Of a stretch of 64,000 nt of DNA, positions 27,477-36,491 are shown piece after piece (the stretch's first letter is position 1; each line of letters opens with the position of its first letter). The translations under genes and the position numbers were made by a program. Under the pieces are notes generated by a model. It saw only the letters and a list, made by a program, of their open reading frames with translations. It was not told the origin of the DNA and did not search any database. The stretch is taken from assembly GCA_029880325.1 (NCBI GenBank), contig JAOUOP010000021.1, positions 1 through 64,000 of the forward strand, in the 5' to 3' direction. The stretch comes from Myxococcales bacterium. Its GTDB lineage: Bacteria; Myxococcota_A; Polyangia; Polyangiales; JAFGIB01.

Positions 27477-27887
27477 GTGTCTCGAATTTGTATACATCAA
27501 GACGACCTGATCACCGTGTGGTGCGACCCGGAGCGAAAGCTCATCCACCACGAGATCCACGGCTACTGCCACAGTGAACCATTCCGCGCGGCGCTCGGTG
27601 CTGGCACCGACGCGATGGCGAGGCATGGATGCACGGCATGGCTGTCCGACGATCGTCGTAACGGTCCGTTGACACCAGAAGACGCCGAGTGGGCCATCAA
27701 CGAGTGGTTCCCGCGCACCCGCGCCATCGGCTGGACGCACTGGGCCGTGGTGAAGCCCGAGCGCGCCGTCGCCCAACTCAACGTTCAGCAATTCGTCGAC
27801 AGCTATCGCGAGCGGGGCCTGGAGGTCGCTGTGTTTGACGACCCCGTAGTCGCGTTGCAGTGGCTGCAGACGATCGAGGAAGCGTAG
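27477..27887 (+). CDS. SpoIIAA/STAS-like hypothetical protein
   Basis: 136 aa from GTG 27477, picked for the AGGA seven to ten bases upstream; the frame is open to 27240 but that part is Arg/Pro-rich. The fold looks like the SpoIIAA-like (STAS/SEC14) group: an opening strand ITVWCDPERKLIHHEIHG, a central helix-strand CTAWLSDDRRNGPLTPEDAEWAINEWFPR, then HWAVVKPERAVAQLNVQQFVDSYRERGLEVAVFDDPVVALQWL. In myxobacteria these are common single-domain cytoplasmic proteins of unknown role. A second, distantly similar gene follows. Confidence 0.7.
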   Translation: MSRICIHQDDLITVWCDPERKLIHHEIHGYCHSEPFRAALGAGTDAMARHGCTAWLSDDRRNGPLTPEDAEWAINEWFPRTRAIGWTHWAVVKPERAVAQLNVQQFVDSYRERGLEVAVFDDPVVALQWLQTIEEA

Positions 27888-27983
27888 GTGGGCAGAGACG
27901 GCCTACTGCGCGTGCGATCACGTGGCGGTGTGGGCGCGCTCGGATCGGCGACAAGGAGAAACCAAGCGCGTAGTCTCCGCGAC

Positions 27984-28373
27984 ATGGACTGGAGCTTGAC
28001 GCTCGACGAAGAGAACGGCGCCCTGCGCGTGGTCGCCAGCGGTCCGGTTGCGCTCGTCGACGTCACCGCGGTCACCCACGCCATCGTCGAGCACCCGGCC
28101 TGGCGTCCGGGTCAGCACGTGCTGGCCGACTACCGCGAGACCGACCATGCGCATCTGGGTGGCCTTGAGGTCAAGCAGCTGGCCCGAGCGATGCGAGACT
28201 TCGCCGAAAGCTTGGGCGAGGGGCGCTGTGCGTTGCTCGTCAACGGACTGTTGATGTACGGACTGGCCCGCATGTGGGCGGCCTACGCCGAGCTTCACTT
28301 CGGGATGCGGGTTCGCGTGTTTCGCGAAGAGGCCGAAGCCAAGGCCCGTCGCTGGCTGATGACCCCGAGCTGA
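27984..28373 (+). CDS. SpoIIAA/STAS-like hypothetical protein (second copy)
   Basis: 129 aa from ATG 27984; a GTG at 27888, right after the previous stop and with GAGGA upstream, could add 32 residues. Core: LTLDEENGALRVVASGPVALVDVTAV, HPAWRPGQHVLADYRETDHAHLGGLEVKQLARAM, CALLVNGLLMYGLARMWAAYAEL, FREEAEAKARRWL. This is the usual SpoIIAA-like layout with the W-(R)-PG-x-x-x-L-x-D-Y/R segment. It lies immediately downstream of the 27477 gene and is probably co-transcribed. Function unknown. Confidence 0.75.
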   Translation: MDWSLTLDEENGALRVVASGPVALVDVTAVTHAIVEHPAWRPGQHVLADYRETDHAHLGGLEVKQLARAMRDFAESLGEGRCALLVNGLLMYGLARMWAAYAELHFGMRVRVFREEAEAKARRWLMTPS

Positions 28374-28442
28374 AGCCCCGTTTGCATCCCGCCTCGCTCG
28401 GGGGTACTCACGGGCGACACCAACGCGCGTGAGGACGGCACG

Positions 28443-29195
28443 ATGACGCTAGGCAACATCAAACATGTGGGCATCTTGGGCGGCGGTGTGATGGGCGCGG
28501 GTATCGCTCAGCTGCATGCGCTGGCGGGCTTCGAGGTGACCATTCGCGATGTCTCCCACGAACGCGTGGAGGCGACCCGCTCGGACCTCCTGGACGGCAA
28601 GTGGGGCATCAAGCGGGCGGTGGAGCGCGGCAAGGTGGGTTTTGATGCGGGGCTCGCGGCCATCGAGCGCTGCCACTACACGACCGAGGTCGCCGACTTG
28701 CGCGAGGTCGATCTGCTGATCGAAGCGATTCCCGAGAAGCTCGAGCTCAAACGCGAGGTCTTTGCCGAGCTGGACGCCCTCGTCAAGGACGAAGCGATCT
28801 TCACGTCCAATACCTCGGGCATCGTGATCGCCGAGATCGCCGAGGCGGTCAGCGCGCAGCGCAGGACCCGGTTCATCGGCACCCACTACTCCAATCCCGT
28901 CGTGGTCATGGACATCTGCGAGGTGATCTACACGCCCGAGACCTCGCAGCAGACCATCGACTGCATCGTTTCCGTGCAGGAGAAGATCGGCCGCACCGTG
29001 GCGATGGTGAAGGATACCCCCGGCACCCGCGGCTTCATTTTCAACCGGGTGTTTGGGGCGGCCTTCCGCGAGGCGATGAAGATCGTGAACGAGGGCATCG
29101 CGACGCGCGAGGACGTGGACAAGGCCATGATCGGCGGCCGCAACTGGCCGGTGGGATTCTTCGGCGGCCGCGGCGGCATCGGCAAGCAGTGGTGA
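28443..29195 (+). CDS. 3-hydroxyacyl-CoA dehydrogenase family protein
   Basis: 250 aa, ATG 28443. The NAD-binding Rossmann motif is HVGILGGGVMGAGIAQ (residues 8-23). Next come DLLIEAIPEKLELKREVFAELD, the catalytic segment TSNTSGIVIAEIAEAV and FIGTHYSNPVVVMDICEVI, where the active His sits, and KDTPGTRGFIFNRVFGAAFREA. The C-terminal domain is short (NWPVGFFGGRGGIGKQW) compared with the ~285-aa standard, but the core is complete. It should oxidise a 3-hydroxyacyl-CoA with NAD. No thiolase or hydratase is adjacent. Confidence 0.9.
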   Translation: MTLGNIKHVGILGGGVMGAGIAQLHALAGFEVTIRDVSHERVEATRSDLLDGKWGIKRAVERGKVGFDAGLAAIERCHYTTEVADLREVDLLIEAIPEKLELKREVFAELDALVKDEAIFTSNTSGIVIAEIAEAVSAQRRTRFIGTHYSNPVVVMDICEVIYTPETSQQTIDCIVSVQEKIGRTVAMVKDTPGTRGFIFNRVFGAAFREAMKIVNEGIATREDVDKAMIGGRNWPVGFFGGRGGIGKQW

Positions 29196-29258
29196 ACGGT
29201 GGCGCGGGGCTCGGCGCCCGGGTCGATCGGGTACGGCGCGAGGGCGAGCAGGGCTGTA

Positions 29259-29288
29259 TCTATCCGTCCATCCGGATGTACGGATAGA
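29259..29288. promoter_or_regulatory. 30-bp near-perfect palindrome
   Basis: Two 15-base arms (TCTATCCGTCCATCC / GGATGTACGGATAGA) match at 14 of 15 positions with no loop. It lies 64 bases after the dehydrogenase stop and 66 before the next start. As a double-stranded operator it would suit a dimeric repressor such as a TetR-type protein; as RNA it would form a strong hairpin. No U-tract follows, so an operator is slightly favoured. Confidence 0.55.
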
Positions 29289-29353
29289 GCGCACGCGGGC
29301 TCGGTGGTCGCAGCCCTTTGCGCGGCGATCGCCCGCGGCTACCCTCCGGCGCC

Positions 29354-30283
29354 ATGAGTGGTTTGGCCTCGAAGTTGCCCTGGCTCGCGCTACTGGTTTT
29401 TGCCGGCGTCGAGGTGACGAGCCACGCCGTCACGCGCGCGCGGGTGGCCAGCGACAGCGACTTCGAGGCGGCGGCCAGGAGCCTGCGCGCCGAGCTGAAG
29501 CCCCGGGATTTGATCACGTCGGCGCCGGACTGGACCGATCCGCGGCTGCGCCTCGTGCTCGGCGACGCCATCGACCTGGCCATGGCCGGGCGCAGCGATG
29601 ACGCGGCCTACGAGCGCATGTGGTCGCTGTCGATCCGGGGCGCCCGACCGGCGGGTGCCCCGGCGACGGCCCCGGAGTTGAGCCGCCGCTTTGGCGGCGT
29701 AACCCTGGAGCGCTGGTCGCTGGGGCCATCGACCGTGCAGACCGACCTGGTGGCTGAGCTGTGGAGCGCGAAGGTGGAGCAGCTGCAGGCGGGCGGGCCG
29801 CAGGACTGTCGCCAGGCTCAGCACCCCGCGGCCCGCGGCGGGGGTCTGGGGCGTGCGGTGGTGCCACCCCAGCGGCGCTTTCAGTGTCCGAAGCAGCGCG
29901 AGCAGGCCTGGGTCGGCCCGGTGGTGCTCGAGGATCTGGAGCTATCGCCGCGCCACTGCGTCCACCACCGGCCGCTGCCGGGCGCGCCCCTGCGCGTACA
30001 GTATCCGGCCCAGGAGTTGGGCGAGCGCCTGGCGCTCTACGGCGGGCTCTACTACGAGGACGAGCGCATGGGCCAGGGCGCCGACGTGGAGCTGCGCGTG
30101 GCCCTCGACGGTCAGCCCCTGGCGACCCTGAAGCACCGCGATGGCGACGGCTGGAAGCGCATGATGGTCGAGACCGGCGGTCGCCGCGGGGCGCTGTCCT
30201 TCGAGGTGCACTCCAGGCAGCAGCAGCGGCGCACCTTCTGTTGGGCGGCCTCGATCCGCCGCGGTGAGGAGCGCGGCCCATGA
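29354..30283 (+). CDS. Membrane-anchored hypothetical protein, partner of a glycosyltransferase
   Basis: 309 aa from ATG 29354. One membrane segment near the N-terminus (LPWLALLVFAGVEV, about residues 8-22), then an extracytoplasmic soluble domain with four or five Cys (QDCRQAQ, FQCPKQRE, RHCVHHRP, FCWAASI) and strand patterns such as RLALYGGLYYEDERMGQGADVELRVALDG. No known domain recognised. Its stop overlaps the ATG of the GT-C enzyme gene (ATGA), so the two are translated together and may form a unit at the membrane. Confidence 0.8.
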   Translation: MSGLASKLPWLALLVFAGVEVTSHAVTRARVASDSDFEAAARSLRAELKPRDLITSAPDWTDPRLRLVLGDAIDLAMAGRSDDAAYERMWSLSIRGARPAGAPATAPELSRRFGGVTLERWSLGPSTVQTDLVAELWSAKVEQLQAGGPQDCRQAQHPAARGGGLGRAVVPPQRRFQCPKQREQAWVGPVVLEDLELSPRHCVHHRPLPGAPLRVQYPAQELGERLALYGGLYYEDERMGQGADVELRVALDGQPLATLKHRDGDGWKRMMVETGGRRGALSFEVHSRQQQRRTFCWAASIRRGEERGP

Positions 30284-31971
30284 CGCTACCGCCGCCCGCG
30301 GTCGAGCGCCGCGACCACGCGATCGGTGCGCTCCTGTGTGTGCTCTACGTGGCGCTCCTGCTTCTGACGGCCTCGGACCTGGGCCTGGCGCGCGACGAGA
30401 GCATGTATGTGCATGCCGCCGAGTCCTACGCCGGCTGGTTCGAGCGGCTCTTCGCCGACCCGGGCGCGGCGCTGACGCAGCCGGTGATCGATCACCACTA
30501 TCGCGTCAACCACGAGCATCCGGCGCTGGTCAAGACGCTCTTTGCCTTTGCCTATTTGGCCGATCGCGAGCTGTCGCTCTTCACCCGTCACTCGCTGCCC
30601 TTCCGCTTTGTGGGCATGCTCAGCGCGGGGCTTTTGCTGTGGCTCGTGCACATCTTCGGTGCGCGCCTTTACGGGCGTCGCGTGGGTCTCTTTGCGGCGC
30701 TTTGCATGGCGCTCATGCCGCGGGTCTTCTACCACGCCCACCTCGATGCCTTCGATCTGCCGATCACGCTGGCGGTGACAGCTGTGGGTTATTGCTACTT
30801 GCGTGCTCTGAACTCGCTGCGCTGGAGCGTGCTGACGGGGCTGTGCTTTGGGCTCGCGCTCAGCACCAAGCACAATAGCTGGATCCTGCCGGGCATCTTC
30901 GCCATCCACTTCGCCATCGCCGTCGCTCTCGATCGCCGCCGCGCGCGCCATGTGGGCACCGGCGCCGTGCCGCGCCTGGGTGCACGCCCCGACTGGCTGA
31001 TCGCGATGGTGCTGCTCGGCCCGCCGATGCTCGTCGGAAGCTGGCCCTGGATGTGGCACGACACGCTGTCCCGCCTCAACGCCTACGCCGCCTTTCACCT
31101 GCACCACGACTACTACAACATCGCTTACTTTGGCGAAAATCACTTCTGGCCGCCTTTTCCCATCTCGTTTCCGTGGGTGATGACGCTGTACACGGTGCCG
31201 GTGACCACGTTGCTGCTCGCCGCCGTGGGGCTGACCTTGGTCATCCGCGGGCGCCTGGCCGCCCTGCGCGATCCCGCAGCGGACCACGATCCGAAGCAGC
31301 CGGCGGTGCTGCTCCTGGGGCTTCTATTGGCCCCGCTGGTCCTGATCTCGCTGCCTTCGACTCCGATCTTCGGCGGCACCAAGCATTGGTTTACCGCCTA
31401 CCCCTTCTTGGCGATCTTGGCGGGCCTGGGCTTCGATCGGCTGCTCGAGGTCGTGGGCGCCTGGCTGGGCGAGCGCAGCGCCCGATGGCGCCGGGCGCTG
31501 CCGGCCCTGATCGGCAGCTGGTTGCTGTTGCCGGCGGCCGTGGAGACCGCCCACTCCCATCCCTTCGGCCTCTCCCACTACGGCTTCGCCGCTGGCTTCG
31601 TGCCCGGTTCGGCCGATCGCGGCATGAACCGACAGTTTTGGGGCTTCACCACCGGCAGCTTGGCGCCCTTTCTGTATGAGACCTTGCCCCAGGGCGGTCG
31701 CGTCTATGTTTGCGACATGACCCACGCGGCCTTTCGCCAGCTAGCCCACGATGGTCTATTGCCCGACAACATCGTGCCCACCGCTGACCTGGCGCGGGCC
31801 GACCTGGCCCTGGTGCACCATGAGCACCACTTCGCCGAAGTCGACTACCAGATCTGGACCAGCTTCGGCAGCAGTCAGCCGCTGAAGGTGCTGAGCTACG
31901 ACGGCGTGCCCATCATCAGTGTCTATGCCAATCCGGCATCCGGAGCGGTGAGCGGCCTGAAGGGGCCGTAG
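30280..31971 (+). CDS. GT-C glycosyltransferase, ArnT/dolichyl-P-mannose-protein mannosyltransferase-like
   Basis: 563 aa with about ten membrane helices. After the first helix (ALLCVLYVALLLLTAS) comes the loop DLGLARDESMYVHAAESY, where the DE pair matches the catalytic acidic residue of the GT-C superfamily that uses polyprenyl-phosphate sugars. HHYRVNHEHPALVK and further hydrophobic stretches follow, and a C-terminal soluble part (RVYVCDMTHAAFRQLAHDG). The sugar and acceptor cannot be told. Translationally coupled to the 29354 gene by ATGA overlap. A hairpin follows the stop. Confidence 0.87.
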   Translation: MTLPPPAVERRDHAIGALLCVLYVALLLLTASDLGLARDESMYVHAAESYAGWFERLFADPGAALTQPVIDHHYRVNHEHPALVKTLFAFAYLADRELSLFTRHSLPFRFVGMLSAGLLLWLVHIFGARLYGRRVGLFAALCMALMPRVFYHAHLDAFDLPITLAVTAVGYCYLRALNSLRWSVLTGLCFGLALSTKHNSWILPGIFAIHFAIAVALDRRRARHVGTGAVPRLGARPDWLIAMVLLGPPMLVGSWPWMWHDTLSRLNAYAAFHLHHDYYNIAYFGENHFWPPFPISFPWVMTLYTVPVTTLLLAAVGLTLVIRGRLAALRDPAADHDPKQPAVLLLGLLLAPLVLISLPSTPIFGGTKHWFTAYPFLAILAGLGFDRLLEVVGAWLGERSARWRRALPALIGSWLLLPAAVETAHSHPFGLSHYGFAAGFVPGSADRGMNRQFWGFTTGSLAPFLYETLPQGGRVYVCDMTHAAFRQLAHDGLLPDNIVPTADLARADLALVHHEHHFAEVDYQIWTSFGSSQPLKVLSYDGVPIISVYANPASGAVSGLKGP

Positions 31972-32000
31972 GGGCTCGCGAAGCAATGGCTTCGCGGCCC
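31972..32000. terminator. Bidirectional hairpin between convergent genes
   Basis: GGGCTCGCGAAGC pairs with GCTTCGCGGCCC over a four-base AATG loop with one bulge. It lies between the glycosyltransferase stop and the vWA lipoprotein stop (32011), so it can serve both strands. Confidence 0.65.
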
Positions 32001-32010
32001 TGTCACCGAT

Positions 32011-33081
32011 CTACTCGGTAACGCCTTCTTCCGGGTTTTCCTGGGGCAGGTCGACGTTGTCGAGGTCGAAGTCCGGCGGACGGTCCGGGTTGCACTCGGG
32101 GGGTGGGCCGAACTTGTTGGCGTCGAATTCGTACTCGAGGGAACCGCTGCGCTCTTCGGGGTCGTTGGCCTCGATGCGCACCACATGGCGGCCGTTGCGC
32201 GCTGGTGTGCAGTAGCTCAAGAGGTAGAAGCGCTTCATGTGGGCCTCGATGCGTTCGGCCACGCGGTCGAAGGACTCCTGCACCTTGCCGCGGTCGGTCG
32301 CCATCTCGGTCCCTTCGCGGCCCACGTCGCCCAGATCGCTTTCGTTCATCTCGGCGCCCACGCCAACGGCGAAGAGGTCGTAGTGCTCGTACTCGGGCTT
32401 GTCGAGCACCTCGAGCATCTCTTCGCGCGTCACGCGCGCGGCGCGGTCGGTGCCGTCGGAGAAGACCACCAGGGTGCCAAACTTCAGCGGGCGCTTGTCC
32501 TTGGCCAGCGCCTCGCGTAGCTCCTCGAGGCCCTTGACCACGGCGCCGTGCAGATTGGTGGAGGGGTCTTTGGCCTTGTAGCTGCGCAGCCGCTCGATGC
32601 CGCCTTCGACCGAGCCCTGGGCCTCGGTGAACTGGACGATGGGCGTGATGTCCTCGGAGCCGTCGAAGGCGTAGACTCCGACCTTCTGGGACTGGCCCAC
32701 ACGCTCGCTGAACATCTGCGCGGCATCGGCCAGGGAGTCGACCTCACCCGACTCGGTGACGCTGCCGCTCATGTCCAGTAGCAGCATGGTGTACATCACC
32801 GCTGCCACGTCGGGGTTGAGGATGACCTGCTTGCTCTCGAAGGGGCTGACCAACTGGCCGTCCTCGTAGATCTTGAAGCTCTCGGCTTCGAGCCCGCCGA
32901 CCGGTTCCTCGTCGTTTTCGACGGTGAAGAAGACCCATACGTTGTTGGGCTTTTTCTCCGAGGAATTGATGCGGATGACGTCGAGCGAGCCGCCGCAGCC
33001 GACCGCCGAAAGCAGCGCGAAAACAAGTGCGATGAGCAGGCCGGCCCGCGGCCGGGCGCTCCGAAAGACATTCGATGGCAT
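32011..33081 (-). CDS. vWA-domain lipoprotein
   Basis: 356 aa from ATG 33081. A signal peptide (GLLIALVFALLSAVG) ends at lipobox Cys29. The vWA domain contains a full MIDAS set: LLLDMSGSV (DxSxS), a central Thr/Ser region in AKDPSTNLHGAVV, and VVFSDGTDRA. A conserved Thr-rich loop (SDGTDRAARVT) follows, and the end is Asp/Glu/Pro-rich. Such proteins bind a partner through a divalent metal and are placed on the outer face of the cell. It diverges from ettA across about 100 bases. Confidence 0.88.
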   Translation of the reverse strand: MPSNVFRSARPRAGLLIALVFALLSAVGCGGSLDVIRINSSEKKPNNVWVFFTVENDEEPVGGLEAESFKIYEDGQLVSPFESKQVILNPDVAAVMYTMLLLDMSGSVTESGEVDSLADAAQMFSERVGQSQKVGVYAFDGSEDITPIVQFTEAQGSVEGGIERLRSYKAKDPSTNLHGAVVKGLEELREALAKDKRPLKFGTLVVFSDGTDRAARVTREEMLEVLDKPEYEHYDLFAVGVGAEMNESDLGDVGREGTEMATDRGKVQESFDRVAERIEAHMKRFYLLSYCTPARNGRHVVRIEANDPEERSGSLEYEFDANKFGPPPECNPDRPPDFDLDNVDLPQENPEEGVTE

Positions 33082-33179
33082 GACGCTATGATCGGCTGGC
33101 CACGCGCGGGCTGTCAATCTCCACAACGATGCCGGGTTGGCACTGGCGCGGGCCCGGCGGCCGTGCGAAAAGGTCGCCC

Positions 33180-34856
<1,677 letters not shown>

Positions 34857-34923
34857 CACGCAATTGGGGCGCAACTGGGGCGCATCCACTGCGCCGCTGT
34901 CGGCGCAGGCCTACCTGCGTGAG

Positions 34924-34972
34924 CGCCGCGTGGTACCAAGGCCGCGCCGCGTGGTACCAAGGCCGCGCCGCG
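34924..34972. repeat. 21-bp tandem repeat with TGGTACCA core
   Basis: Unit CGCCGCGTGGTACCAAGGCCG (21 bp) repeated 2.3 times. Each full unit has the palindrome TGGTACCA, exactly two helical turns apart, so a protein bound to both would sit on the same face of DNA. It abuts the GGAACCG palindromes. Confidence 0.8.
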
Positions 34973-35018
34973 GAACCGAATCGGTTCCCGATCAGCACAC
35001 AGAACGGTTCCGGTTCCG
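34972..35018. promoter_or_regulatory. GGAACCG-type palindromes, probable activator sites (locus A)
   Basis: GGAACCGAATCGGTTCC (34972-34988), a perfect 17-bp dyad, then GAACGGTTCCGGTTCCG (35002-35018). They are 75-121 bp upstream of the -24 box at 35093. The same GGAAC...GTTCC dyad recurs at 52536-52623 and 61369-61396, again upstream of sigma54 promoters. Confidence 0.65.
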
Positions 35019-35092
35019 TCGTCTCCGGCTTTGGCGCCGCCGCGTTGACTGGGGTTACCGCAATTCTGTGGGGTTTTGCCCAATGGCCTCCA

Positions 35093-35108
35093 TGGCATGC
35101 ATCTTGCT
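35093..35108 (+). promoter_or_regulatory. Sigma54 promoter of HATPase gene 1
   Basis: TGGCATG-CATC-TTGCT: all key bases of the -24/-12 consensus with one change in the -24 flank (C to T). Predicted start about 35119; the gene's ATG is at 35179. Confidence 0.75.
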
Positions 35109-35178
35109 CTATCTCCGTGACAAGACGGCAGGGCGCGGGACAGGCGCCGAACAAACGCCGAGTCAGGTGAGGTCGGAA

Positions 35179-35748
35179 ATGAATGCCTTCGAAAATCGAG
35201 CCGCAGCGCGCCCCTACACCGGTGCCATCTTTCGCAGACTTTCGGTCACTGATTCACGGGACGTGATCACGGCGGTGAGTCACATGCGCGCGATGTGTCT
35301 TCGAGCGGGGCTGCCGCAGATTCGCCGCTCGGTGGCGATCGTCGCGGTGCATCAGCTGGCGGAAAACATCGTGCAGCACAGCAAGGGCGGGGCGATGGAG
35401 CTGACGCTGGGCGGCGACCGCCGCCGGCTGCGGATCACAGCTCACGACGAAGGCCCCGGCATCGTCGACGTGCAGGCCCTGCTGCAACAGACCCGCACCC
35501 GCGGTCCCCAGGGCTTGAGCGGTCTGGGCATCCTGCAGCGCCTGGCCCACATGTTCGACATGCGCAGCACGCCCGATGGAACCGTCGTTCGGCTCATGAT
35601 CGACCTGGAGCAGGGCGCCGCGAGCGACGTCAGGAGCGACAACGATCCGGAGTCGGCCTCGCCCCACGCCCGCATCAGCGGCATCTGCTACCGAGGCGTG
35701 ACGTTTACCAGCGCGCAACCGCTGTCTGCCACCCGCACGCGACGCTAA
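35179..35748 (+). CDS. HATPase_c (RsbW/anti-sigma-like) protein 1
   Basis: 189 aa from ATG 35179 with GAGGT upstream. A single GHKL ATPase domain: N box VAIVAVHQLAENIVQHSKGG (Glu and Asn that hold Mg-ATP), G1 box DEGPGIV, G2 box GLSGLGILQRLA and the last strand DGTVVRLMIDLE. Size and layout fit serine-kinase-type anti-sigma or switch proteins (RsbW/RsbT/SpoIIAB) rather than a histidine kinase, since no H box is present. A C-terminal tail of about 40 residues is specific. It is a clear paralog of the protein at 51877-52380. First gene of module I, driven by a sigma54 promoter. A partner-switching role is an inference. Confidence 0.85.
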   Translation: MNAFENRAAARPYTGAIFRRLSVTDSRDVITAVSHMRAMCLRAGLPQIRRSVAIVAVHQLAENIVQHSKGGAMELTLGGDRRRLRITAHDEGPGIVDVQALLQQTRTRGPQGLSGLGILQRLAHMFDMRSTPDGTVVRLMIDLEQGAASDVRSDNDPESASPHARISGICYRGVTFTSAQPLSATRTRR

Positions 35749-36491
35749 TCGGATAGGGGCAATGAACATGACACGCGCAAGTGAAACAGCGAAATGGCAC
35801 CGTGCGAGCCTTCCCGGCGTTGGCATCGTCGCCATGATCGTTTCGGATCGAAGGTCGAAGGCCAAGCGTGAAGCGGTGCCCGGCCTGAAAGCACCGCAGC
35901 TCGGAGGTTTCGGCGGCAACAGCGCGACGCTTCGGCGTTTTGATGAGGCCAGGCTACGATTGCGGCAACGTAGCGGCCCGCTGCATCTGCTCTCTCTCGA
36001 CAAGTTGCGGTACTTTCAAGCCGGGCACCGCCCCGCGGCTGACGTCGGCCTGATTCTTCCACAACGCCGCGGCTCCGGCGGCAGCGGCGCGCCCCCACGG
36101 CGTCGTGAACTGGCGAGGCTGCGGTTGCGGCACCGTAGCGGCCCGCTGCACCTGCTCTCCCTCGACACCTTGCGGCATGTGCAGGCCGGTCGCCGCTTCA
36201 CCCACAGGTCTGCGAATGTCGGCAATACCAGAGGCTCGCGCACCCAGTCCGCCGCGGCGCGGCCGTCGGTTCGGGGATGAAGAAGCTGACAGTCAAGTCT
36301 ACGCTTCGTTTCCTATTGGATTTCCATGGGCGATCGCAGATGATGGGAGGCTCACTCGGGTCATCGCCCTGTGGAAGTTGCGATGGCGAGGGTGCAGGGC
36401 CACGGCAGGTCGCGGCATCCGGACAGGTCACCGCGTGTCGAGTACTCGCTGAGTGAGCTGTGCGAGCGGCCCATGATCCGGTGGCGAAGGC
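35749..36491 (+). other. Repeat-bearing spacer before kinase A1
   Basis: 743 bases without a credible gene; frames are open but give Arg/Leu-rich peptides that simply mirror a DNA repeat. It holds the 165-bp-period repeat described at 35873-36175. The end (36291-36491) must contain the kinase promoter, which I could not define; a GG-N10-GC pair near 36321 has poor flanks. Confidence 0.5.
35873..36175. repeat. Intergenic 165-bp-period repeat with inverted arms (family copy I)
   Basis: A 60-bp segment (35951-36010, starting AGGCTACGATTGCGG) recurs at 36116-36175 with about 85-90% identity, exactly 165 bp on. The first copy is enclosed by 29-bp arms at 35873-35901 and 36003-36031 that are reverse complements at 26 of 29 positions (GCGGTGCCCGGC... 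core). A related, more diverged repeat with the same 165-bp period is at 53473-53730. Non-coding; possibly an RNA-forming or mobile element. Confidence 0.65.

Larger units (their letters stand above)
34857..35178 (+). other. Regulatory intergenic region upstream of the first HATPase gene
   Basis: A 322-base gene-free stretch. It contains a 21-bp tandem repeat (34924-34972), two GGAACCG-type palindromic sites (34972-35018) and a sigma54 promoter (35093-35108). Everything points to one regulated promoter for the gene at 35179. Confidence 0.7.

Noticed and set aside
36318-36336. TTGGATTTCCATGGGC upstream of kinase A1
   Set aside because: GG-N10-GC spacing is right but both flanks are far from consensus.
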